64,000 nt of DNA from Takakia lepidozioides (Eukaryota > Streptophyta > Takakiopsida > Takakiales > Takakiaceae): contig CM060734.1 in NCBI GenBank assembly GCA_030704615.1, forward strand, positions 39,076,042 to 39,140,041, in the 5' to 3' direction. A model generated the notes under the pieces. The model saw only the letters and a list, made by a program, of their open reading frames with translations. It searched no databases and had not been told where the DNA came from. Positions 41,011-51,239 of this stretch are shown piece by piece (the stretch's first letter is position 1; each line of letters starts with the position of its first letter). Both the position numbers and the translations under genes were made by a program.

Positions 41011-42915
41011 ACATGCAGGAAGAATTTTGAGAGTCATGTAAAGAGGCTACAAAGGAAGTTGATGCAATTTTATCCAAGCAACTTGAGCCAGCGGCTAGTC
41101 AAAAATGATGGGGGCTTACTCATAAGCGCACAGTTGTACACTAATAGTGTAGCATAATGGTTGGGGCTTTCCGTATTAAATTGTGGAGTCCTCATGGTGG
41201 TCAGCTCAACCATGCAGGCAACATTCAGGCATGGCGTGTGCTGCTGTGAAAATTCACGATAGGAGCAAAAGAACAGGGTTTTGGCAGAGCACCTTGCCAA
41301 CAGATTATTGGTCCCTCATCATCGTCCCTCCCTGTAACTGTTTTGGTGCCTTGGCAGTCTGAAGACGGCGAGGATCGTCGAGGCACTGATAGAATGTGTG
41401 TGGTGTTTGATGCCATTGCCTTTTGGAAACCACCCTCCCTCAGAAATCCATGCTGAATTATGTCCACGCAGTGCTTTCTAAGGCCTGGATGTGGCACGTC
41501 TCGAGAGTTGTACTTTGATGTACCATGGGTGCGTGAAATTTTAAATCTTCTGTCTTCTGTGCTTTTTTCCTGTTGGTGAGAAGAAGTAGCTATGTTGATA
41601 ATGAGGAAAAAATAACCTCAAGTTCACAAGTGACAGGGAAACTACTGGGCAGTCCCAGCAGACTGATAAACCAAAGACAGCAGGCTTAAGTAGCAAGACC
41701 ACAGCCGAGACCAGTAGACAAAAACTAAGGTGTCAAACAGGCTGAGCAGAGCAGCTACTTAGATGTTGTTCCAAGATTTTACAACTCTGATTCTTTGGAT
41801 CCTCCAATTTATATCTTCGACCCCCTCCCTTGGTGATGTCCACAGATCAGGAGATCCTCCATTCTTGTGGGAGCTTGTACAACCAAGATGTGCCTTCTCC
41901 GAGGAGGTTGGTGCAAAGAAGCCCTCTCCATCCCCAAGTGGAGATCTCCCCCACACTCGTACACCCTCAGTTAGTGAGTTAGTGAGTTGTTGCCACTGAC
42001 GTCGATGTTTGGGAAAAGAGTAGGGCACATCTGGATTTCCAGATGTGCCAAAGAGGAGCTCTTAACGCTAAAGGACTAACCCCAATTTTTGGGTCCCCCC
42101 CCAAAAAATTGACCCTTCCCCACTAAATAATTTATATCTTGAGATTTCCTCATGCCCTGTAAAACTGACCATTGTAATATAGCTATGACCACAAAAAGTC
42201 TGGTCCAAATCGAACCGCCGGATTGCAAGATTATAATGTTGAAAGTTGGGCCAAAAACAAATTTCCTATGTACAATGGGGTAAAAAACACAGCTTTCTTA
42301 TCGGATTTCCCAGCTGTGAAATTTTTTGACATGACACAAACTGGAATCTTGTACCCTGCGAGGTAAGACACCTGCCTCGAAGGGACATTATGGCGCATGC
42401 GCGAGCTGACCGGTGGGCCCCACGCACGGACGCCCGCCTCCCGCCGCGGCCGTGGCAACCCCCAGTCCGCTGCCCATGAGTCCAGTTCCTCTCAGTCCGC
42501 CACACCGCCAGTTTGCCCGTCTGCCAATCCGCGTCGCCCAAAGAATCTGGATCGTCCATTCTGAGAAACCCATCCGCACCACCATCCTGTTTATAGCATG
42601 GAAAAACGCAACATCTTGTTGGCCACTCGTTCTTGTTGTCTTGTTCTTACGGCTCTTTGTTGTTGGATACAACCATGGAAGGCTAACAAGAAACGCAAGG
42701 CCCAGCTACTAGGAGACCTTGAACACACGAGGTCCTGGCTCAAGTTCACAGATTGCAAGACGGCGACTAACGATGGGGCTACTCTTGTACCCGGCCTCTT
42801 GGTCTATAGGGTTTGAGTGCAATAGGGACAGTGATAGAGGACTTAGTACGGCTGTGGCTATTACATCTTGTAGCTATCTGGAGGTAGAGGGACCTACCCA
42901 CCAGCTAGGGGGGCG
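41011..42915. other. Intergenic stretch downstream of GT-1
   Basis: This holds the GT-1 3' flank and unidentified DNA. A GC-rich patch at 42380-42560 carries overlapping open frames on both strands. A frame from 42598 to 42816 (MEKRNILLATRSCCLVLTAL, Lys/Arg-rich middle) has no recognised domain and looks like worn transposon sequence rather than a gene. Confidence 0.45.
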
Positions 42916-43003
42916 ATTGTGGCAGACTACTTTATTGTGCATATATGTGTGGTGTGGTTTGGACAGCGATGTAGTTATGTAGCGATATGTATGCGCACGA
43001 CAG
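42916..43003 (+). repeat. About 85-bp direct repeat, copy 1
   Basis: The sequence attgtggcagactactttat to gcgcacgaca recurs at 43358-43439 with few changes and a 6-bp deletion. The two copies bracket the left terminal inverted repeat (43004-43357). They are too long to be a target-site duplication and may reflect a tandem duplication into which the repeat end was inserted. Confidence 0.85.
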
Positions 43004-43365
43004 CTGTCAAGTTAAATAAGCACAGTGTGAAAACAACTAGAATAAAGCTAGTTATTTGTATTTAACACTTGGATTTAGGTCAAGTGTTAAATCAGGTGTC
43101 AAGTTTAGTTTGACACCTGAACCGCCTTATCTTCACGAGAGCGGCAGTCGCGCAGCTCATCTCTCTCGAGTTGAGCCTGCGCGACCGAGCTCCTTCACGC
43201 TTTAGAAGCTGAGTATGCTTATGAAGGGAGGATAGGTTGTTGTGGGGTGGAGTCCCCATAGCTTGGGGTGCCCCTGGCTCGACTACTATTTTAAAGAGTG
43301 ATGGTGTTGGTTTTCATGTTTCTTGTGTGAACAGTGTGTCTTTTAGTTTTCTATCATATTGTGAC
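43004..43365 (+). repeat. Left inverted repeat / LTR-start-like copy
   Basis: It begins TGTCAAGTTAAATAAGCAC and runs through GCTAGTTATTTGTATTTAAC, the self-complementary stretch around TTAACACTTG...CAAGTGTTAA, and CCCATAGCTTGGGGTG. The reverse complement lies at about 54490-54876, and a diverged same-strand copy begins at 56946. The TG start and conserved order fit the 5' end of an LTR. The 5 bp before it (ACAGC) resemble the 5 bp after the right copy (GCAGC). Confidence 0.8.
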
Positions 43366-43439
43366 AGACTACTTTATTGTGCATATATGTGTGGTGGGAC
43401 AGCGATGTAGTTATGTAGCGATACGTATGCGCACGACAT
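43358..43439 (+). repeat. About 85-bp direct repeat, copy 2
   Basis: Second copy of the repeat at 42916-43003, from attgtgacagactactttat to gcgcacgaca. It follows the left inverted repeat directly. Confidence 0.85.
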
Positions 43440-43699
43440 CCCCCTTCCTTTGCACGCTTTGATGCAGCCTAACACAAGCCCCTCCACCCCACAGAGTTGG
43501 AACTTAGGGAAAAAAAAAAGTGGCATGACAAAAGTTGAACCTGCATGCTAGCAATGAACGCATACAGACCTTGGCCCAAAGTGCCTTAAAATGTTTGACA
43601 TCCGATGTTGTGAATGCATGGAACGTCATGCTCTGGCAACCTTGCAATGACCCACATCCATTTCCATATTACAAAATATACACTGCCTGGTCAAAAATA

Positions 43700-44965
43700 C
43701 TCTCCCTCATGCATTAGGCCGAGTCTGATGAGAGGGCAAAGTAGACTGAATTTAAACTCAGTGGGGGTAAGCCTATCTACACCCACTGTCGTAATTGAAA
43801 AACCCATGACAAAACCAAACAGTATTGCAGCTGACTCCCTCCCTCTCTCTGAAAATCTAAACTGTCTAGGGTTTTCTAAGCAGACAGACTCTCTCGTCAA
43901 ATCTATCAAGGGAATTCTACCTGTACCTTTGTTGACCAAACAATGTGGGCACGGGGTCAATGGGCATGGCAAACAACGGCAAACAACATCTTGGGAGTAC
44001 ACTCATTCTTACAGGTACAATTTCATGTTGAGAGATCTGACAAGAAAGTCTCGCTGCTTAAAAAAACAGCTTTCACTGAATCAATAAGTTGAAGAAGAAG
44101 GTGCCCTCACCACCACCCAACCTGCTAACTTACAGAATTCAACATGCATTCAGGGCCGAGTCTCATGAAGGGCAAACCAGGCGGCAATAGGTAGAAGAAG
44201 AAGGTGCCCTCACCACCACCCAACCAGCTACCTTATAGAATTCAACATGCATTCAAGGCCGAGTCTGATGACAGGGCAAAACAGGCTGCAATACGTCAAG
44301 GAAGAAGGTACCACCACCCAACCAGCTAACTTACAGAATTCAACATGCATTCAGGGCCGAGTCTGATGATAGGGCAAAACAGGCTTCAATAGGTCAACGA
44401 AGAAGGTGTCCTCACCACCACCCAGCCAGCTAACTTGCAGAATTCAACATGCATTTGATAGGGCCGAGTTTGATGAGAGGGCAAAACATAACGGGAATAC
44501 GTCAAAGAAGAAGGTGCCCTCACCACCACCCAACCAGCTTACTTCAGAATTCAACATGCATTCAGGGCTGAGTCTGATGAGAGGGAAAACCATGCAACAA
44601 TAGGTCAAAGAATAAGGTGCCCTCACCATCATGGAACCAGCTAACTTCAGAATGGCAACATGCATTCAGGGCCGAGTCTGATGAGAGGGCAAAATACGAT
44701 GCAATAGGTCAAAGAAGAAGCTGCCCCCACCACCACCCAACCTGCTAACTTACAGAATTCAACATGCACTCAAGGCTGAGTCTAATGAGAGGGAAAAACA
44801 AGCAACAGTACGTCAAAGAAGAAGGTGCCCTCATCACCACCCAGAATGCTAACTTTCAGAAAATTCAACATGCATTCAGGACCGAGTCTGATGACAGGGC
44901 AAAACAGGCTGCTATAGGTCAAAGAAGAAGGTGCCCTCACCACCACCCAACCACCTAACTTCAGA
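43700..44965 (+). repeat. About 105-bp tandem repeat array
   Basis: At least eight units lie between about 44090 and 44965, each with GAAGAAGGTGCCCTCACC, ACCCAACCAGCTAACTTACA, GAATTCAACATGCATTCAGG and GCCGAGTCTGATGAGAGGGC. A lone partial unit (GGCCGAGTCTGATGAGAGGGC) lies at about 43717. Units vary by small indels. The array lies directly 3' of the retroelement integrase (minus strand), whose reading frame ends at the array edge. There are no unique spacers, so it is not a CRISPR array. Confidence 0.9.
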
Positions 44966-44970
44966 ATTCA

Positions 44971-47786
44971 TCACATATGCCAACCTCTAGAGCATCGATC
45001 ACACACCAGCATGGTGGCTGCCCCTCTAGCAGACCCACACAACATGCACCTCAAACCTGCAGATATCACTGCCAAGTTTGGGTCTATCCTGCCATCGACA
45101 TTCGGAAGGTGACATGGCGCACAATTACGCACATGGTCCTTCCAAGTTATGCCATCCCGACCCTCCAAGACCAAGACGCCTGAGGGCAAGACCTCTCGAA
45201 CCCTCAAAATAACACGTCCTGCAGTCACATCCAAGGTCGTAGGAGCAGTCTGCTGCAGATAGACGTAGTCACCAGGGTTGAATCTCCGAACCCCAGGACG
45301 ATAGCCCCCACCACGTATGGTAGCATACCTCAACGTATCACGGTGTTGTGCAATGGCAAGGTTCTCAAAAGCCATTGGCATGACTTTCTTGAACAACTCT
45401 GCACGCTGCTCACATGCACGTGCCCACACATCCGGATCGTCAAGGTTAAGAACTGTAGCAGCTTCTCTGCGAATGGATGTAGGCAAATCCGGCTCTCGGC
45501 CAAAGAGAAGAAAGTATGGTGAGAAGGAGGCAAGTGATGCTTGCTTGCTGAACCTGTAGCCTATGGCTAACCAGGGTAACTGAAGGTCCCAATCTCCTAG
45601 GTGTCCCTTCTGCAAGCCATACTTGCGCAAACCCCTCTTTACTGTCTGAACAACTCTCTCTACCAAGCCATCGGCCTCAGGATGATCCCGAGAAGTGGTG
45701 CGGTGGTCTATCAAGGCCTTGTCACACAAAGCCTGAAACTCCCCCAAGAACTCTCTCCCTTGGTCGTCCGTGAGTACCTCAGCTGGAGCACCGAATCGGC
45801 TAAGCACACAATCCAAGAATGCATATGCAGCTCCCTCACTAGCCTTATCAGGCAATGGAGCCAATTCAATCCACTTGGAGAAGTGCTCCACCATCACCAA
45901 CACGTACTTGTTGTGGCGCAAGGTCAGTGGCAACGGCCCTGCGAAGTCAAGACTCCACCTGTAGCCCAATCCCATGATCGGAAGAGGGTGCAATTGTGGA
46001 GTAGGGGCGTTGAATGAAGCACGCACCCTGTCACACACCATGCACCTAGCCACAAATTGTTGCACCTCTGTGTGCATATCACGCCACCAATACTGCCCCT
46101 GCAGTAGACTATGAGTGCGTCGCACCCCAAAATGCCCCAACTCCTCATGGGCATGCCGCACTAACCGTGCCCGCTGTGTTGGGTGAGGCACAATCCTCAC
46201 TTGACCATCCTCCCACACTCGAAGCAGGTGTGTCCCCTCCCACTTGAACCTCTTGGCTCGTTGTAGGATCCGATCCCTCTCCTTGGCAGTCACAGTGGCT
46301 GCAGTGTCTCCAGTGCGGAGGTAGTCCAACACAACTGAATCCTCATGTATATCTTTGGCGCCACCTTGCTCATTGTTGGCCTCAGGGTCCTTAGACACTT
46401 GATCTACAGTCATCCCTGTTGTAGGTCCAACCTGGCCTTCCGCTGCCAAGATACACAGAAATGCAGATGCATGCCATCCGGGCACCATCTCCTCGTCCGT
46501 CTCACCATGCCACCGAGCTCCAGTGTCATCCTGCTGGCTCGTGCATGGATTGCGACTCAACCCATCTGCATTGTGATTGACCAAACCCGGTCGATGCACC
46601 ACCTGAAAGTCATACTCTTGAAGGATAAGTGCCCACCGTGCAAGCTTCCCCGTAAGCTTGTCTGACTCCATCAACCACTTGAGTGGTTGGTGATCCGTGA
46701 CAAGGGTGAAGAGATTGCCATATAGATAGCACCTGAAGTGTGCCACGGCCCACACTGCAGCTAAGCATTCTCCCTCATGTGAGCTATACTTAGACTCAGC
46801 AGCATTGTTCGAGCGGCTAGCGTAAGCCACTACGAACTCTCTTCCCTCATCATCCACCTGTGTGAGCACCGCTCCAAGCCCCAGCATGCTCCAATCTGTA
46901 TGCAGCTGAAAAGGACGCCCCCTAATAGGTCGTCTCAAGATGGGCGCCGAGGTCAACCTCGCCTTGAGCTCTTGAAAAGCTTGTTCTTGCTCATCTTCCC
47001 ACTGCCACTCCTGGTCCACCTTGGTCAGCTTGGTTAGAGCCTTTGCAATGGCACTAAATCCCTTAACAAACCGTCTGTAATAGTTTGCTAACCCCATGAA
47101 AGCTCGAACTCGGCTCACATCCGTGGGGCGTGGAACCTGTGCAATGGATTCTACCTTAGTCTGCTGTACCCCCAATCCTCCAGGATATATCATGTGACCC
47201 AGATACTCAATCTGGTTGTGGAAAAACTTGCGCTTTCTCGGATGGAACTTCAATCCGTGCGTCCTCAAGTGCTCAAATACCTCCTGAAGGTGTCTCTCAT
47301 GCTCCTCCACCGTAGCACTAAAGATGATGATGTCATCTATGTAGCACCGAGCAAACTCCACCCCTGCTAGAATCATGTCCATGACCCTTTGAAACTCAGC
47401 AGGAGCGTTTTTAAGCCCAAATGGTAAGAACCGCCACTGGTATAGGCAATCATTCCCGTGCTCATTGATCCCCCAGAATGTCGTCTTTTGCTTATCCGCC
47501 TCCTTGATCGGCAACTGGTGATATCCGGATCGTAAATCCAACGTGCTAAAGACCTTGGAATGCCCAATGGCATCAAAGATCTCCTCTTCGGCATGGCATA
47601 CCTATCGGACTTGGTCTGACGATTTACAGGCCGGTAATCACCGCACATACGTCTCTCCGTCCATTTGCCATAGACATCCTTCTTGGCTGGCATCACTGTG
47701 GCTGAAGCATACTCTCCACCAGAGAGCTCCACCAAACCTGCCTCCCAAAGATCCTGAGTTCTCATCTGAATCAAGGACCTCTCCAT
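44971..47786 (-). pseudogene. Element 1 pol: reverse transcriptase, RNase H, integrase and truncated PHD-like finger
   Basis: The RT begins near 47786 (VMPAKKDVYGKW; RRMCGDYRPVNRQT), has a frame change near 47560-47600, and continues open from 47541 for 856 codons. Visible parts: RT core (LDLRSGYHQ, PFGLKNAPAEFQ, CYIDDIIIF), RNase H (HTDWS, EGECLA, TDHQPLKWL), integrase HHCC zinc finger (HAHEELGHFG...CMVCDRVR) and DDE residues (LDFAGPL, LTDDQGREF, HPEADGLVERV). After the integrase the last codons read CMLCGS, then MLVCDRCSRGWHM and stop, the first half of a PHD finger (CxxC...CDxCxxxxH). The frame then runs into the tandem array, so the rest of the finger is missing. RT and integrase would copy and insert the element; this copy cannot do so unaided. 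Confidence 0.9.
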
Positions 47787-47789
47787 GTC

Positions 47790-48345
47790 ACTGATCTATA
47801 GGGTCTCCGAAAGATTGGCGTGTCAGTAGCCAATTCATTGCGAATCTCTTGACCCTTCAGTGCTCCCAAGTCCTTCAAACTGAAGGCAAAGCAATTCCTG
47901 TAAGCCCTCAGGAACCGCCGCATACGTCGTCTCTCTCCTCCGGTGACAATGGGTCCAATGTCAAGCTCCCAATTGTCCTCCGTAACTGCAACCTTAAGTC
48001 CAGTGGGCTTAGAGGTAGAGGACGCGTCCCGTGGTTGCTATGCTGCAACCTCTGGAGTAGTACTCCCTTCCTGCTCAGTCAATGACAAGGCCTCATCCTG
48101 TCCCATCATCTCATCCTTGAGGACCTCCTCAACCCGAGAAGATTCCCCAACCTCATCCATCACAGCCGCCTTGGCTGCCAACTCCCTCTGAACCTCGAGC
48201 ACCTCCCACGTGTGCCATGGATGCATGCACCCCGTGGTCCTCACATGCTCGCCCCGACTCACTGCCTGTACCGTCTCGGTAGGTAGAGAGACCATTGAGG
48301 GAAGTGTATTCCGCACTTTGCGTTGCTCAGCCAGAGCCAAGCTGA
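47790..48345 (-). pseudogene. Element 1 connector between methyltransferase and reverse transcriptase
   Basis: The frame ISLALAEQRKVRNTLPSMVS to SLTEQEGSTTPEVAA ends at a TAG at 48040-48038. Beyond it, text such as KVAVTEDNWELDIGPIVTGG and GALKGQEIR leads into the RT. Element 2 has the same connector from about 62783, so it belongs to the retroelement and not to the enzyme. No catalytic domain is recognised. Confidence 0.75.
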
Positions 48346-49279
48346 TAATCCAGGTCAAGCAATTGAGATCCATTGCTTGCCCCAACACTTGACGACGTGA
48401 TGCCTCAGAAAGAGACGACACCGCCGTGGTACCAGTGGTAAAACCCATTGCCCGCTCACGCTCGTCAGCATTAGGCTCCACTAACTGCTGCAACTGAGCA
48501 TCCCACAGGAGGCCAGGTCCACTATCCCGGAAAGCATGCGATCCTGGGAAGCTGAGCAGTGTAGGTAATGCTGCTCGTGGTTGAGCCACCTTGTTGACCA
48601 CTACCAAAGGCGAACGGTCATCGTGTCTCACATGCTAAGACTGCCTCCCTGTGTCCAGAATGTTATCCACTGTGAGATGTGCTGGCCGCTCCACCCCATC
48701 AAATGCACGCTTGAGTAGTGCGGGTGGCATCAAGTTAGTCCACCATAGCCGTGGACGATGAGCCCGTGACTCCACTGTAGCTGCATCTAGCAACACTGCT
48801 GACCCAAGCCACGATCGGACTTGATGCACACTGGCCATCACCCTGGCCCGAGAATCGCCCATCAGTGGCACATTCTCCAAGATGTATGCTGGAGATACAG
48901 CTTGATGAAGCTGCAAGTGGCGCAAAACCCGCACCATCTCCCAAAACAGACCCGACCTCGAGTCTCGCAATCCATTGCCATGCCCGGCTGATGAATGCCT
49001 TTGGCAGGGCCAACCTGCCACTACCAGATCAATGGAGCCAACCCGCTCCAAATCCTGCGCCCCCAGCAACAAAATATCTGCTGGCAAGGCCTGCTAATAT
49101 CCACGAATTGCAGACACCGACAACAACTCAGGGTACCGCTGCACCAACTGAGCAACATGGCGAAGTGAAATGCGTCGTGCAGTCTCATCCCTCTCCACAT
49201 ACAGGTAACGCCGAACTCGTACACCTGCTTGTAACACAGCAGCCAATCCGGTGCTGATCCCGCCAAACAAGTCCAGAAG
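48346..49279 (-). pseudogene. C5-cytosine DNA methyltransferase domain (DNMT3-like motif order) inside element 1
   Basis: This enzyme class transfers a methyl group from S-adenosylmethionine to C5 of cytosine in DNA. On the minus strand the motifs appear in linear order: motif I LLDLFGGISTGLAAVL (49279-49232), motif IV AGWPCQ with the catalytic Cys near 49006-49004, motif VI ILENVP (Glu near 48877), motif VIII RAHRPRLWWTNL (about 48766-48734), a short target-recognition region, then a region IX/X-like end (ERERAMGF, SRRQVLGQAMDLN). Length is about 311 codons, compact as in DNMT3; the order is not rearranged as in plant DRM enzymes. This copy is disabled: a frame break just before motif I and TAG stops at 49096-49094 and 48637-48635. 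The sister element at 62.7 kb lacks this stretch. Confidence 0.88.
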
Positions 49280-50682
49280 GCAAATGCTTCATCCGGATAC
49301 TGCCACACAATAGGTGTGGTATCCAATGGTGACAACTGAGGTGGTCCTGGTGCAATACCCGCGCTCTCCTCCTCTCCTGACGGTACAAAAGCCTCTACCC
49401 AGGCTTGTTGCACCCGTCGATCAGCAACCTGCTGCAAATCCTTGCTCATACCCCACAATGGAGTGTGAGCAACCATGGCAGGCAACTCCGCCACACCATG
49501 CATGTCATCCTGCTCTGCTGGAGGTGGCACATCCTCTGCATGGGCATTGCCTTCCAGCAACTCTCCAGGCCAACTAACTGCAGCTGTAAAGGCGGCTAGT
49601 GTTGGCATCTTGCCCCGTTGGGCAGCCGCAATACCCCCAATGAATGTCACAGGGAGCTGTGCATGACGACCATCCCCTGACTGCCATCCAGGCCTGTAGA
49701 ATGCTGACTCCTCCCAAAAGTCCAGGGTGAAGCCCATGGGGTATAACACTGCCCCACCAACGAGGACATCGTAAGAGACCGCGTCTGTCACAATGGCCTT
49801 GGCTCGCATTACTGAGCCATCGATAGGATGATCCGGCTGCAGTCTAATGGCCAACTGATGCCGTGTCATGCCCCGAGCCTGCTCTGATCCTCCCAGAGAT
49901 GTCTGTATCTGGAAAGGACAAGGCTCCATATCCGCCTCCATGAGGCCCAAACCTGCAATAGCAGCTCTGCCCAACATCAGTGGCTAAGCTCCCGAGTCCA
50001 ACAAGACCCGCAGTGGCCGGTACTTCTTGCCTGCCGGTCCACTCAAAGAGAAAATGCCATCCTGGTTGTCTAACAAGACAACTCCAGGTGTCACCATGGC
50101 GCGCTCAAAGGCTGGCCTAGCTGGTAGCTCCGTCAACCTGGTAGCTGCAGCTTGCCATGGCGCGGCCGTAGCAGTCTTGACCCTCAAATCTGAGGATCCC
50201 TCTGCCACTACACCTTCCAGTAACTCCGCAGAAGATGAAGTGACCTCCCCACTCTCACAGAGTGTTGCTGCTAGTCTGAACACTGCAGCTGGTCTTACCC
50301 CCGGCGACGCAATCATGGTTGCCAAGAACAGTGGGGCTTGACACACAGAGGTGGCTGCCCCCAACAACACACCGGCTGCACTAGCCTTGGCAGCAAGTGT
50401 CAGTGCTGCACGTGTAGCTCTCCCCAATGGCATAGAAACCTCCGCCTCGGTAACAGTCGGGCGAGAACTAGGTGCCATGGATGGCGTTGCCACTGTCTCC
50501 GCCAAGGTGAATGACTAAGGCAGCCTCGCCTAACGGCTTGCCTCCCCACGTTGTGGATCCAACTCCACCTCTGCACCTCGTGGCTCAGGAACTCGTGCTG
50601 CTCCTCGAGTCACGGCTGCAGCAGACTCCACCTGCTCTAGTGGTAGTGCTGCTCCGCATATGAATCCCATGCCTCCCATATC
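49280..50682 (-). pseudogene. Element 1 gag C-terminus, aspartic protease and linker
   Basis: From 50682 the peptide DMGGMGFICGAALPL and what follows match element 2 from 61810. TAG stops lie at 50532-50530, 50517-50515 and 49986-49984; element 2 has CAG at each. The retroviral-type aspartic protease motif is VLLDSGA (50005-49987), followed by PLMLGRAAIAGLGL and, at about 49760-49717, VLVGGAVLYPMGFTLDF. A linker of about 145 codons (49716-49280; begins WEESAFYRPGWQSGDGRHAQ, ends VWQYPDEAF) then leads to the methyltransferase. The linker has no recognised domain and is absent from element 2 together with the enzyme. Confidence 0.82.
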
Positions 50683-51110
50683 ACTCATAGTGGCCTGGTG
50701 AATGAAGTTGTCACGTTTGGGATCGCAAACCATCATCTTCAAAAATATGAAATACAAATGTTTGCAGGATATGAATTTACCTTTCTTGCCCAAACTGGTT
50801 GATAGCATATTCACAAAATCAGGACATGTGCAATTGGGGAAATTGGAAACCGTGATGTCGTAGCTCCTGTCATGAACAGCAGATGTGGAAGTGATGATTG
50901 TGAATACCCGACCATATCCTGGATCGGGTACTTCCGTGGTGCTTCCAACACGAGCTTGGAGCATTCTTGCGGACTCCACTTTGCCAAAGTGTTCAGCGGT
51001 TGGAGGGAAACGCTAAACGAGCTTTCCATCTCGTTTGGTTGGCACAAGTCAGGATTTGTCGGGGGGACCCGGGAGGACGCAGAAGTAGTAGCACATGCAG
51101 CACTAGTTGA
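50682..51110 (-). pseudogene. Captured SWIM zinc-finger gene fragment in place of gag
   Basis: The reading frame 50979-50683 contains a SWIM finger: ITVSNFPNCTCPDF, then a spacer, then CKHLYFIFLKM, i.e. CxC...CxH with the first Cys near 50832 and the His near 50760. SWIM fingers occur in MuDR/FAR1-type and in host proteins and bind DNA or proteins. The frame upstream has a stop and a frame change (51060-50990), so the fragment is not a working gene. On its 5' side it joins the gag start (SGFTRRGVRFRPPSPPSST, equivalent to 60440-60490 in element 2), and on its 3' side it joins DMGGMGF. The gag core and zinc knuckles present in element 2 are missing here. Confidence 0.75.
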
Positions 51111-51239
51111 GGATGGAGGTGAAGGTGGTCTAAAACGAACACCTCGTCTGGTGAACCCACTCTCACTGCTACTGCCTGTAGCCGTACTCCCCTCAGAACC
51201 CCTGGGTAACTCCGTGATGACACTCACAATGTGCACCTC

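Noticed and set aside
44090-44965. Possible CRISPR array
   Set aside because: Units are contiguous and about 105 bp long without unique spacers, the DNA is plant nuclear, and no cas gene is near.
48635-49087. Bacterial restriction-modification methyltransferase from contamination
   Set aside because: It is embedded in a Ty3/gypsy frame with the same flanking peptides as element 2, and carries the same type of TAG scars as the surrounding element.
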